This document shows, one piece after another, positions 24,178 through 32,414 of a stretch of 41,271 nt of DNA. Under the pieces are notes generated by a model that saw only the letters and a program-made list of their open reading frames with translations, made no database searches and had not been told where the DNA came from. Origin of the DNA: JAVVEW01 sp032251045 (lineage in GTDB: Bacteria; Pseudomonadota; Gammaproteobacteria; Methylococcales; Methylomonadaceae); NCBI GenBank assembly GCA_032251045.1, contig JAVVEW010000018.1, forward strand, positions 1 to 41,271, in the 5' to 3' direction. How positions within the stretch are numbered: position 1 is the first letter of the stretch; each line of letters starts with the position of its first letter. Position numbers and translations under genes: made by a program.

Positions 24178-25149
24178 ATGCTGCTTGCAATTGCCGCCAT
24201 TGTTATTGGCCTGCTGGTATTGGTTTTGAGTGCCGACCGTTTTGTCGAAGCCGCTGCCGCCCTGGCACATCATTTTGGCGTATCCACCTTGCTGATCGGG
24301 ATGGTGATTCTGGGGTTTGGTACCTCCGCGCCTGAGTTAACCGTTTCAGTCATTTCAGCTGTGGAGGGCCGTCCCGCGTTGGCGTTAGGCAATGCCTTTG
24401 GCTCCAATATCGCCAATATCGCTTTAATTCTGGGCGTTGTCGCGTTGCTTAAGCCTGTACCCGTGCATTCGCAGGTTATTCGCCGTGAGCTACCCATCCT
24501 GGCGGTGGTAACGGTGCTGGTGCTGTGGCAGATTTATGACGGCATTTTATCCCAATGGGATGCCGCAGGCTTATTGATTGTTTTTGCTGGCGTAATGCTC
24601 TGGAGCGTGGTGAGGGGCCGCGGCAATCATGCAGACACGTTGACTGAAGAAGTTAATCAGCAGCTGGCCCGACTTGATAGATCGCCGAAATGGGCAGCGG
24701 CCTGGTTAGTTTTAGGGCTGCTGCTGTTAATTGGCAGTTCGCGTTTATTGGTTTGGGGGGCGGTCACGATCGCCCAGCTTTTTGGTGTCAGTGACTTGAT
24801 TATCGGCCTGACGGTCGTTGCCATTGGTACGTCCTTACCTGAGCTGGCCGCCTCGATCGCTGCAACCCGAAAAGGTGAGAACGATATTGCCGTAGGCAAT
24901 GTGGTTGGTTCGAACCTGTTCAATACCCTGGCGGTGATTGGTCTGGCAGGCGTTATCGAGCCTATCGAGGTTCCACCGGAAGCACTGAGTCGGGATTGGC
25001 CTTTCATGGTCGGGTTAACCTTGGCGGTGTTTGTGTTTGGTTATGGTAAAGGTCGTGAAGGTGTTATCAACCGCTGGGAGGGGGCATTATTGCTAGCGTC
25101 ATTTGTGGGTTACACCGGTTTTTTAATTATTCAGCAACAAGGAGCTTAA
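24178..25149 (+). CDS. Calcium/sodium antiporter, CaCA family (YrbG-like)
   Basis: This is a 323-residue inner-membrane exchanger with about ten helices in two inverted halves. Each half carries the ion-binding alpha repeat: GFGTSAPELTVS with GNAFGSNIANI in the first, and AIGTSLPELAASIAA with GNVVGSNLFNT in the second. The conserved Glu of each repeat is present. It is K+-independent by type. AAGGTG lies 7 nt upstream of the ATG. The stop is 3 nt before apbE, with the apbE ribosome site inside its last codons, so the two are co-transcribed. A functional tie may be Na+ circulation with Na+-NQR, which ApbE matures; that link is inference. Confidence 0.9.
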   Translation: MLLAIAAIVIGLLVLVLSADRFVEAAAALAHHFGVSTLLIGMVILGFGTSAPELTVSVISAVEGRPALALGNAFGSNIANIALILGVVALLKPVPVHSQVIRRELPILAVVTVLVLWQIYDGILSQWDAAGLLIVFAGVMLWSVVRGRGNHADTLTEEVNQQLARLDRSPKWAAAWLVLGLLLLIGSSRLLVWGAVTIAQLFGVSDLIIGLTVVAIGTSLPELAASIAATRKGENDIAVGNVVGSNLFNTLAVIGLAGVIEPIEVPPEALSRDWPFMVGLTLAVFVFGYGKGREGVINRWEGALLLASFVGYTGFLIIQQQGA

Positions 25150-25152
25150 GTC

Positions 25153-26160
25153 ATGCCGAAGGCGTGGGTGTTAGTATTGATGACATTGTTGGCGGCTTGT
25201 AGTCAGCCACAAGTGGAAAAATTGCAAGGTTATACCCAGGGTACCAGCTATCACATCAGTTATTGGCAGGAAGCGCCCGTCGATGCCGTGCATCTGCATC
25301 AACAAGTTGAAGCGCGTTTTGCTGAAATTGATCGAACCTTGTCCAATTATCGGGAAGATTCCGACATCGAACAGTTCAATCGTTCTGCCGGTGGCAAAGC
25401 CCATGCTGTACCAGCATCATTGGTACAACTGGTGCGACAAGCACAACAAACCTATCAGCAAAGCGAGGGTTGTTATGATCTGACGATTCGGCCTTTATTC
25501 AAGTTGTGGGGCTTTTTTGATGATCAGTTACAAGTTCCCGATGAGACCACGCTGAACCAAGTACTGCAACAAGTGGGCATGGATAAGCTCACTGTGATCG
25601 ATGACACCGTGCTGCAGAAAAATCATACGGACGTGCATCTCGATGTTTCTTCCATCGCGCAAGGCTATAGTGTCGCTGCAATCGCTCAGCTGATGGAAAC
25701 GTTAGGTATTGATAATTACCTGGTAGAGATCGGTGGTGAGTTGGTCACGCACGGAAGAAAGCCTGACGGTCAGCCCTGGCGTATTGCCATCGAGCGTCCT
25801 CTGCCGGATGAACAAAAGCTGCATAAAATTCTGGCTATGCCCAGTGATCGGGCTTTGGCCGTGATGACTTCAGGTACGTATCGGCATTTTTTTGCGCATG
25901 ATGGCGCACAATACAGCCATATTCTCGATGCGCGTACGGGCAAACCGGTGACGCATGAGACGGTATTGACCACGGTCATCGACCCGGACCCGGTTCGTGC
26001 CGATGCCTGGTCAACCGCTTTGTTGTGCTTGGGTGCCGAGCGGGGACTGGCCATTGCCAATCAGTTGGGATTGGCGGCGTTATTTATTGAATTACGCGCA
26101 GGACAGCTGGTTGAAACACAGAGTCAGGCGTTGCAGGCGCAGCAGCTGTTTGTGCATTAG
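25153..26160 (+). CDS. apbE: FAD:protein FMN transferase ApbE
   Basis: ApbE attaches FMN through a phosphoester bond to threonine residues of NqrB, NqrC or RnfD/RnfG on the periplasmic side. The 335-residue precursor has a lipoprotein signal with lipobox LAAC (Cys16). Family motifs are intact: GTSYHISYW near the N-terminus, DVSSIAQGYSVAAIA, EIGGELVTHGR, a C-terminal SHILDARTGKP (metal and FAD site) and DAWSTALLCLG. AAGGAG lies upstream inside the antiporter's end. It is not next to nqr genes here, though NqrM is encoded 13 kb to the left. Confidence 0.93.
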   Translation: MPKAWVLVLMTLLAACSQPQVEKLQGYTQGTSYHISYWQEAPVDAVHLHQQVEARFAEIDRTLSNYREDSDIEQFNRSAGGKAHAVPASLVQLVRQAQQTYQQSEGCYDLTIRPLFKLWGFFDDQLQVPDETTLNQVLQQVGMDKLTVIDDTVLQKNHTDVHLDVSSIAQGYSVAAIAQLMETLGIDNYLVEIGGELVTHGRKPDGQPWRIAIERPLPDEQKLHKILAMPSDRALAVMTSGTYRHFFAHDGAQYSHILDARTGKPVTHETVLTTVIDPDPVRADAWSTALLCLGAERGLAIANQLGLAALFIELRAGQLVETQSQALQAQQLFVH

Positions 26161-26467
26161 CACTTCGGCTGCGTGTCAGATTGTGCCTGCGGTTTGAGTG
26201 ATACCCTTCACACTTCAATTTTCGGCAGACCCTAAGGAGGCCTGGGGTGTTCGGCAAAGGCTAGGATGCTGGCACAGAGCCTACACGGACGTATTCACGG
26301 CGTCCTTTGACGGTAGCGAACTATACGATGGGGATAGTAACCGTTCACAGCCTAGAGCTAAATCTCCCTCATCCCTGTTGGGAAAGGGGAGGCGGTTGCT
26401 TAACACAATGTTGGACACGCTCCGTCTGGCCTGATTGACCTGACTTTAGCGTTAACTCCGGGAACGG
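26161..26467. repeat. Gene-free stretch resembling a dispersed non-coding element
   Basis: No gene is supported in this 307-bp stretch between apbE and a convergent membrane protein. GTAACCGTTC (26337-26346) and GAACGGTTAC (26462-26471) are perfect 10-bp inverted repeats bracketing about 135 bp, like the ends of a small non-autonomous element. The segment before it has a GGACG...CGTCC hairpin near 26287-26305, and TTGGGAAAGGGGAGG follows at about 26378. The right inverted repeat covers the stop codon of the next gene, suggesting an insertion or a coincidental terminator fold. Confidence 0.4.
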
Positions 26468-26800
26468 TTACTTTGGGTTATCAGGCGAGCCATCTATGAC
26501 CACGCCATGATCAGGCTGGTCAGGGTCGGATAAATTCCAATCGCTGAAAGGGAAGGGCGGTGAGTCGGTGTTATAGGTTAAAAATAACCAGATTTGATAG
26601 AGATATTCCGATAATTGTCGACCAAACTGTGTGAGGTTATAATTTGGACTGGCGGTTAGCAAGGCCGAGGCTACCTGCAAGAACACCACCAGCCACAGAA
26701 CCAGCCTGACCAGGCTGGCAATGACTGCAAAGACCAGAATAAAGATAATTCTTTTCCAGGTGGCGGTTTTTTTCAGATTTTCGTTAATTACGTCCGACAT
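26468..26800 (-). CDS. DUF4389 domain membrane protein
   Basis: This is a 110-residue protein of the DUF4389 type. A hydrophobic region from about residue 18 to 48 (IIFILVFAVIASLVRLVLWLVVFLQVASALL) forms one long or two short membrane helices. It is followed by NYNLTQFGRQLSEYLYQIWLFLTYNT, characteristic of the family, and an acidic proline-rich tail. Function is unknown. It starts 1 nt after the stop of the DUF2333 gene, so the two form an operon. Its stop lies in the right arm of the inverted repeat described for 26161-26467, so the last residues may have been altered. Confidence 0.8.
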   Translation of the reverse strand: MSDVINENLKKTATWKRIIFILVFAVIASLVRLVLWLVVFLQVASALLTASPNYNLTQFGRQLSEYLYQIWLFLTYNTDSPPFPFSDWNLSDPDQPDHGVVIDGSPDNPK

Positions 26801-26801
26801 A

Positions 26802-27860
26802 TCAGCCTCGGTTCATTAAGTCGCGCAAGTCCAGGGCGGCGGCGTTTGCGCGTGCGATGTAGTTGGCCATGGTCAGTGAGTAGTTGGCAAACAGACCATA
26901 GCCGGTACCATTGAGGATAAACAAGGGACTTAAAACCGGCCCTAAGGAGCGCTCCATCGAGCTAATGATGATATCAACGGTGTTCATCGCTCGCTTATCG
27001 AACAAAATACTTTGGAAGTCATGTTCGGTTGCTTTCAAAATGTGTAAAAGCGCCCAACTGGCGCCACGCGCTTCGTAAAAAATATCGTCAATCTGGAAGA
27101 AAGTGGTGCGTTTTAAGCTGCGTGTTTGATTTTCTTCCATAATACTGCGCTCTTGTTCTCCCAGTTGCCTCGGGTCTTCGAACACGCCCGGGGCCAGAAT
27201 ACGATTTTCACCTTCCAGCAGGGTGCTGGCAGTCAGGCGGGTGGATAGCCCGCCCAAACGTTTAATGACAATTTCGATGTATTGCCACAAGTTATCGGCA
27301 CGCACAAAAAAATTTGCCGGGACTCTAGCCTTTTCATCCTGCAACCGCCCCATGTAACGGTGCAGGGCCTCGATACCTTTGCTATATTCGGCTTCGGTCG
27401 ATGGCAAGGCCCAGGAATTACGTTCGTAGTAAAAATAAGGTTCGGCCTTGGCCAGGTCAGGGTCTTCGGCAGATTGCGATTGATCACGGGCAAAATGGTT
27501 ACGTAAGGCGGTGGTGGCATCGCGCAGCATCACTAATGCGCCCAGCTCCCAGTTAGGTATGTTGTCAAGAAGAACACCCGGTGGGGCAACATCGTTGCTC
27601 AGATAACCTCCGGGCTTATACAGAATGACTTCGGCGATATGGGCCAGGGTGTTGGCGTAGGTGTAACCTACTGGCATTTTTTCAGTCTGGGTGACTTTAA
27701 GCCGTTTAACAGCTTCATCGTACACGTTGAAAGGCGCAGGTTCCTGGCTCCACCAGATGGCCAGCACGAAAACGGCCACAACATATAATCCGACTAAAAT
27801 GCCGATCGTCGTATATAGCCCTCGGTAGCTTTCAGTTTTTGGAAGATCAGTTTCCGACAT
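26802..27860 (-). CDS. DUF2333 family protein
   Basis: This is a 352-residue protein recognisable as the DUF2333 family of proteobacteria. One N-terminal membrane helix (about residues 15-38) anchors a large soluble domain. Typical features are GYTYANTLAHIAEVILYKPGGYLSND, an RDATTALRNHFARDQS stretch and a C-terminal RANAAALDLRDLMNRG. The role is unknown. It is the first gene of a pair with the DUF4389 membrane protein. Its upstream region contains the second DnaA-box cluster. Confidence 0.85.
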   Translation of the reverse strand: MSETDLPKTESYRGLYTTIGILVGLYVVAVFVLAIWWSQEPAPFNVYDEAVKRLKVTQTEKMPVGYTYANTLAHIAEVILYKPGGYLSNDVAPPGVLLDNIPNWELGALVMLRDATTALRNHFARDQSQSAEDPDLAKAEPYFYYERNSWALPSTEAEYSKGIEALHRYMGRLQDEKARVPANFFVRADNLWQYIEIVIKRLGGLSTRLTASTLLEGENRILAPGVFEDPRQLGEQERSIMEENQTRSLKRTTFFQIDDIFYEARGASWALLHILKATEHDFQSILFDKRAMNTVDIIISSMERSLGPVLSPLFILNGTGYGLFANYSLTMANYIARANAAALDLRDLMNRG

Positions 27861-28379
27861 GCCTGGGGTCTCTTACGGGTTAGAATTGTCGTTAATGATA
27901 CCAGTTTTTGTTGATGTACGCTTGTTGGCGGGCAGCCGACCGGGAGATCCATTCGGCCGGTTCGGGTTTTTCCACAAACGCTGTGGATAACTCGGTGGAT
28001 AACGTGTTTTTTGATCGCTAAATCGGCCTAACTTTAAGCGCTTAGCTCAAATTGCCCAAAAATCATGCAGCATCTTGAATGCTATTTCGTTTCAATAACT
28101 TACACTATAGTTTAAGCAAAATCAGGTAGTTAGATGAGCGTGCAGTGAGTCTGCCATAACGCGTGTGCATAAGCGGCAGTTTGCTAAGACTTTACCCTGA
28201 CCAGGCAGTCATTTTCAATTTGAGATAGCCATCACTTTTAGAGGCGTTCTGGTGATATGACGGTGGCAAAGAATGCCGTCACGGCTTCATCAGGGGGTTA
28301 CGTGCGTTCCTGGACCGCGTTATCTTAAGGTTCCGAATATCGTAAAAAAAATAATTGTTTTCCATCAGGAGTTTTTGCC
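27861..28379. other. 519-bp divergent intergenic region with second DnaA-box cluster
   Basis: There is no credible gene (only open frames of about 16-23 codons). The left part holds DnaA-box-like sites: TTTTCCACA (27968-27976), and on the minus strand TTATCCACA (27982-27990), TTATCCACC (27994-28002) and TTATGCACA (28164-28172). Between them lies an AT-rich stretch and a perfect palindrome TAAGCGCTTA (near 28034). Near 28257-28280 TGACGG and CCGTCA form a hairpin. AGGAG before 28380 is the ribosome site of the next gene. Confidence 0.5.
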
Positions 28380-29288
28380 ATGAAACAACGAAACCAAGGG
28401 CGTTTAGCTGCATGGTTGTTGCTGTGCGCCAATATAGCCACCGCCGGGCACGTTAACTTGCAAATACTAGGCTCGGGTGGCCCTGAACTCGATGGCCAGA
28501 GGGCCGGTAGCAGTTATCTGATTTGGGTTGATGATAAAGCGCGCCTGCTCATCGATACCGGGCCGGGCAGTCAGTTGCGCTTTGCCCAAGCTAAAGCCCG
28601 TTTTGAGGATTTAGACGCGGTATTGTTCAGCCATTTCCACGTCGATCACAGCGCCGATTTGCCGAGCTTTATCAAAGCTGGCTATTTTACCGAGCGGCAA
28701 CGGGATTTGCCGGTCTATGGCCCTTACGGCAATCATCTCATGCCCGATACCGAACAGTTTATGGCGCGTTTATTCGGCACTTCCGGCGCATTTGCCTATC
28801 TGAACGATTATCTGGATGGTAACAGTGCCAGCGCGTATCATCTGCGCCCCTATACGATCGACAAGGCCATGACCGTGACCATCGCACCGGATATCCGGGC
28901 AACCGCCTGGCCGGTACACCATGGCCCGATTCCGGCACTGGCCTGGCGGTTGAAAATTGATGATTGCACAATGACTTTTACCGGCGACACCAGCGACCGG
29001 GAGCATACACTGGCCGAGTTGGCGAAAGATAGTGATCTTTTAATAGCGCACCATGCGATACCAGAAGCTGCCTCGGGCACAGCCCGGCATCTTCACATGC
29101 CGCCGTCAGTGATTGGCCAGATAGCCGCCGAAGCCAAGGTCAAACATTTGCTGTTAAGTCATTTGATGCGGCGCAGTTTGCGTGCCAAAGCCGAGTCATT
29201 ACCGCTCATTCTGGCGCATTATCAAGGCCCTGTGACCTGGGCTGATGATACTCTTTTGTTGCCTTGCCAGGCTGCAACTCCACGCTGA
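28380..29288 (+). CDS. Exported metallo-beta-lactamase-fold hydrolase
   Basis: This is a 302-residue MBL-fold protein of the RNase Z/arylsulfatase-like branch. The zinc motif SHFHVDH is at residues 84-90 (His85, His87, Asp89, His90). Further ligands are the His in WPVHHGPIP, the Asp in TFTGDTSD and the His in LLLSHLMRR. An N-terminal signal peptide (about residues 1-22, hydrophobic AAWLLLCANIATA) predicts a periplasmic location, which rules out a tRNA-processing role. AGGAG lies 8 nt upstream of the ATG. The substrate is unknown, perhaps a phosphodiester or sulfate ester. It seems monocistronic. Confidence 0.88.
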   Translation: MKQRNQGRLAAWLLLCANIATAGHVNLQILGSGGPELDGQRAGSSYLIWVDDKARLLIDTGPGSQLRFAQAKARFEDLDAVLFSHFHVDHSADLPSFIKAGYFTERQRDLPVYGPYGNHLMPDTEQFMARLFGTSGAFAYLNDYLDGNSASAYHLRPYTIDKAMTVTIAPDIRATAWPVHHGPIPALAWRLKIDDCTMTFTGDTSDREHTLAELAKDSDLLIAHHAIPEAASGTARHLHMPPSVIGQIAAEAKVKHLLLSHLMRRSLRAKAESLPLILAHYQGPVTWADDTLLLPCQAATPR

Positions 29289-29307
29289 CGGCGTGCAGGA
29301 TATTTTT

Positions 29308-29358
29308 CTGTCATCAAAGCTTCAAGCAATTTTCATTTAGCTGTCATGTAAACGCATT
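29308..29358 (+). promoter_or_regulatory. Pho-box-like repeats upstream of PAP2 gene
   Basis: CTGTCAT occurs at 29308-29314 and again at 29341-29347, exactly 33 bp apart. Units in the same 11-bp register between them are GCTTCAA (29319) and TTTTCAT (29330). PhoB boxes are 7-bp direct repeats with 4-bp spacers, so this fits a tandem Pho box. It is about 50 bp upstream of the PAP2 ATG. Assignment is inferred from motif and spacing. Confidence 0.45.
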
Positions 29359-29398
29359 ACTTTGACCGTTCAGTCTACTTGTTTGTCTGGAGGCGGTT

Positions 29399-29920
29399 AT
29401 GCGCTTGTTATCTACGATTCACCAATGCGATGTGACGCTTTTTTATTGGCTGAATCACGTCAAGTTTCATCGTGAGCTGATCCATCTGGCCCGGACTATT
29501 TCCAGAACAGGGGATGGCTATTTGTATGTGGCCGTCGGCCTGGGTTACGGCTGGCTGGCGGGTTTCGATAGCTTGCTGGTGAAAACGCTGGCTTTGGCAT
29601 TTGTCATCGAACGCAGTCTGTATTGGCTGATGAAGAACAGCTTCAAGCGCAATCGACCGCAACAGGCTTTGAACGATTTTATCAGCGTCATCAAACCGTC
29701 CGACCAATTCAGTTTTCCGTCGGGACATACCTCGGCCGCATTCATGGTGGCGACGTTAATGAGCTTTTTCTTTCCTTTTATGCTCTGGTCTCTGCTGGTC
29801 TGGGCGAGTTTAATCGGTGTTTCGCGTATTCTTTTAGGTGTGCATTTTCCCACCGATGTATTGATTGGTGCGGTGATGGGGTCGAGTTTGGCATTACTTT
29901 CATTAAATTTATTGGTATGA
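29399..29920 (+). CDS. PAP2-family membrane phosphatase
   Basis: This is a 173-residue integral membrane phosphatase of the PAP2 (type 2 phosphatidic acid phosphatase) superfamily. All three catalytic motifs are present: KNSFKRNRP (KxxxxxxRP), FPSGHTSA (PSGH) and SRILLGVHFPTD (SRxxxxxHxxxD). Hydrophobic helices flank them, placing the active site at the periplasmic face. Likely substrates are undecaprenyl pyrophosphate or phosphatidyl phosphates. GGAGG precedes the ATG by 5 nt. Its stop overlaps the glycosyltransferase start (ATGA), implying a joint role in lipid or glycolipid metabolism, perhaps under phosphate control. Confidence 0.9.
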   Translation: MRLLSTIHQCDVTLFYWLNHVKFHRELIHLARTISRTGDGYLYVAVGLGYGWLAGFDSLLVKTLALAFVIERSLYWLMKNSFKRNRPQQALNDFISVIKPSDQFSFPSGHTSAAFMVATLMSFFFPFMLWSLLVWASLIGVSRILLGVHFPTDVLIGAVMGSSLALLSLNLLV

Positions 29921-30957
29921 AAATATTCTATGGCGTTCAAGGTACGGGCAATGGTCATATTACCCGCGCCAGAGTCATGGCAGACGCACTTAATCGCCAG
30001 GGCTTTGCCGTTCAGTTTTTGTTTTCCGGAAGACCTGAAGACAAGTATTTCGATATGGCGGTGTTTGGCGATTATCAATGTCGCACCGGCCTGACTTTTG
30101 ACACTCAGAAAGGTAAGGTCAATTATCTGGGTACCTTATTGAAATCACATCCCAGAAAATTTTTAAGTGATATCAATGCCCTGGATTTATCTGGTTACGA
30201 TTTGGTGATCAGCGATTTCGAGCCGGTTACCTCGTGGGCCGGACGCAAACAGAAGCAACAGGTGCTGGGGATTGGTCATCAATATGCGTTTAGCACGAAC
30301 ATTCCGAAAAAAGGCTCTGACCCGTTAGCTGATCTGGTGATGAAAAATTTCGCGCCGGTCAGTCAAGGTTTGGGTTTGCATTGGCATCATTTCGGACAGC
30401 CAATTCTGCCACCGATTATCGAAACGCCTGATGTTCCGAAACGTGTGCAAGCCAATAAAATCGTGGTCTATCTGCCCTTTGAAGACACGGCGGAAGTCAT
30501 TGAAATGTTTGCGCCATACCGGGACTTTGAGTTTCACATTTATGCGCCCAATGTGGTGGTGTCACCGCATGCACATATTCAATGCAATCCTTTGTCGCGG
30601 GACGGTTTTCAGAAGGATTTGTACGACAGCGCCGGGATTATCAGTAATGCGGGCTTTGAGCTGGCCAGCGAAGCGTTGCAATTGGGCAAGAAAATCTTGG
30701 CCAAACCGTTACATGCGCAAATGGAGCAGATTTCCAATGCCGAAGCCTTAAAAGAGCTGAGTTATGGGCAAACCATGTATGATTTTGATAGGAAGCTTAT
30801 TGAAAAATGGCTGAACACACCGCATGCGGTGCGCATCACATATCCTGATGTCGCGGCGCGCATTGTTGATTGGATCAGCCAAGGCATGCCTAAGCTCGAT
30901 CAGGATTTCTTTGATGGCATCTGGAACGACGTCAATGTGATTCAGGTTGAATATTAA
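29917..30957 (+). CDS. Glycosyltransferase, MJ1255/VC2487 family
   Basis: The product is 346 residues from the ATG at 29917. The frame runs upstream to 29623, but that region lies inside the PAP2 gene and the overlapping ATGA marks the real start. The N-terminal MKIFYGVQGTGNGHITRARVM is the hallmark GT-B-type glycine-rich loop of the MJ1255/VC2487 group. The C-terminal half has SNAGFELASEALQLGKKILAKP, the nucleotide-sugar site resembling MurG-like and UGT enzymes. The sugar and acceptor are unknown; a lipid acceptor is plausible from the PAP2 partner. Its stop overlaps the convergent ubiD stop by 4 bp. Confidence 0.85.
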   Translation: MKIFYGVQGTGNGHITRARVMADALNRQGFAVQFLFSGRPEDKYFDMAVFGDYQCRTGLTFDTQKGKVNYLGTLLKSHPRKFLSDINALDLSGYDLVISDFEPVTSWAGRKQKQQVLGIGHQYAFSTNIPKKGSDPLADLVMKNFAPVSQGLGLHWHHFGQPILPPIIETPDVPKRVQANKIVVYLPFEDTAEVIEMFAPYRDFEFHIYAPNVVVSPHAHIQCNPLSRDGFQKDLYDSAGIISNAGFELASEALQLGKKILAKPLHAQMEQISNAEALKELSYGQTMYDFDRKLIEKWLNTPHAVRITYPDVAARIVDWISQGMPKLDQDFFDGIWNDVNVIQVEY

Positions 30958-32414
30958 AATAAATCGTCGAATACCTGATCGACTTTCGCTTTCACGGTCG
31001 GGTCCATGACAATGGCCCGGCCCCATTCCCGGTTGGTTTCACCTGACCATTTGTGGGTCGCGTCCAGGCCCATTTTCGACCCCAAGCCGGAAACCGGGGA
31101 GGCAAAGTCCAGATAATCGATGGGCGTGTTGTCCAGCAACGTGGTGTCGCGGGTCGGATCCATGCGCGTGGTCATGGCCCAGATCACATCTTTCCATTGC
31201 CGAACATCGATATCGTCATCGACCACGATGACGAACTTGGTGTACATGAATTGGCGCAAAAACGACCACAGCCCCAGCATCACCCGCTTGGCATGGCCTG
31301 GATATTGTTTCTTGATGCTGATCACCGCCAGCCGATAGGAACAGCCTTCCGGCGGTAGGTAAAAGTCGGTGATTTCCGGAAATTGCTTGCGCAAAATTGG
31401 CACGAACACTTCATTCAAAGCCACGCCCAGGATGGCCGGCTCATCAGGCGGTTTACCGGTGTAAGTGCTGTGGTAAATCGGCTGATGGCGTTGGGTGATG
31501 GCTTCGATGGTAAATACCGGAAAGTCATCGACTTCATTGTAATAACCGGTGTGGTCGCCAAACGGGCCTTCCGGGGCGGTCTCACCCGGGTAAAGAAAAC
31601 CTTCCAGAATAATTTCGGCGCTGGCTGGAACCTGCAAATCGGATAACAAACAATCGGCCAGTTCGGTTTTACGGCCGCGTAGCAAGCCGGCGAAGGCGTA
31701 TTCCGACAAGGCATCGGGAACCGGCGTCACCGCGCCCAGAATGGTTGCCGGGTCGGCACCCAGGGCAACGGCGATGGGGAACGGTTCGCCGGGATGCGTT
31801 TTTTGCCACTCCAGAAAATCCAGCGCGCCACCGCGATGCGCCAGCCAACGCATGATGGTTTTGTTCGGGGCGATCACTTGCTGCCGGTAAATGCCCAAAT
31901 TTTGCCGGTCTTTGTTCGGCCCTTTGGTAATCACCAGCGGCCAGGTAATCAGCGGCCCGGCATCGTCCGGCCAGCAGGTTTGAATCGGGTAGCGGGTCAG
32001 ATCGATTTCCGAGCCGCGCAGGATTTCCTGTTGACACAAAGGCTGTTTGACTTTTTTCGGCGCCATGTTCAGCACTTGCTTGTACTTCGGCAATTTATCC
32101 AGGGCATCGCGAAAACCCTTGGGCGGTTCCGGCTCTTTCAAATACGCTAACAATTCACCGATTTCCCGAAGCGCGGTCACCGATTCGGCGCCCATGCCCA
32201 ACGCCACCCGTCTCGGCGTGCCGAACAAATTACCCAGCAGCGGAATGTGGTAACCTTTGGGGTTTTCAAACAACAGCGCCGGGCCTTGTTGGTTTAAAGT
32301 GCGGTCGCAGATTTCGGTGATTTCCAGCACCGGGTCGGCCGGATAATGCACCCGTTTCAGTTCACCTAAGCGTTCCAGTTGTTCGATAAAGTCGCGCAAA
32401 TCGTGATATATCAT
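30954..32414 (-). CDS. ubiD: 4-hydroxy-3-polyprenylbenzoate decarboxylase UbiD
   Basis: UbiD removes the carboxyl group of 4-hydroxy-3-polyprenylbenzoate in ubiquinone synthesis, using prenylated FMN made by UbiX. It is 486 residues, close to the Escherichia coli protein (497). Conserved parts include NLGIYRQQVI, RWLAHRGGALDF, PFPIAVALGADPA, the catalytic-region motif LEGFLYPGETAPEGPFGDHTGYY (with the E...R...E network residues) and KFVIVVDDDIDVR. No UbiX gene is in the window. The ATG overlaps the prlC stop by 4 bp, so it is last in the HDOD-HDOD-HDOD-prlC-ubiD operon. Confidence 0.95.
   Translation of the reverse strand: MIYHDLRDFIEQLERLGELKRVHYPADPVLEITEICDRTLNQQGPALLFENPKGYHIPLLGNLFGTPRRVALGMGAESVTALREIGELLAYLKEPEPPKGFRDALDKLPKYKQVLNMAPKKVKQPLCQQEILRGSEIDLTRYPIQTCWPDDAGPLITWPLVITKGPNKDRQNLGIYRQQVIAPNKTIMRWLAHRGGALDFLEWQKTHPGEPFPIAVALGADPATILGAVTPVPDALSEYAFAGLLRGRKTELADCLLSDLQVPASAEIILEGFLYPGETAPEGPFGDHTGYYNEVDDFPVFTIEAITQRHQPIYHSTYTGKPPDEPAILGVALNEVFVPILRKQFPEITDFYLPPEGCSYRLAVISIKKQYPGHAKRVMLGLWSFLRQFMYTKFVIVVDDDIDVRQWKDVIWAMTTRMDPTRDTTLLDNTPIDYLDFASPVSGLGSKMGLDATHKWSGETNREWGRAIVMDPTVKAKVDQVFDDLF

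Noticed and set aside
26198..26434. 78-codon open frame on the + strand
   Set aside because: No ribosome site; it covers the repeat-like gene-free stretch and its composition looks non-coding.
28257..28328. 23-codon frame upstream of the MBL gene
   Set aside because: No convincing ribosome site, and the region forms a hairpin (TGACGG/CCGTCA); too short to support.
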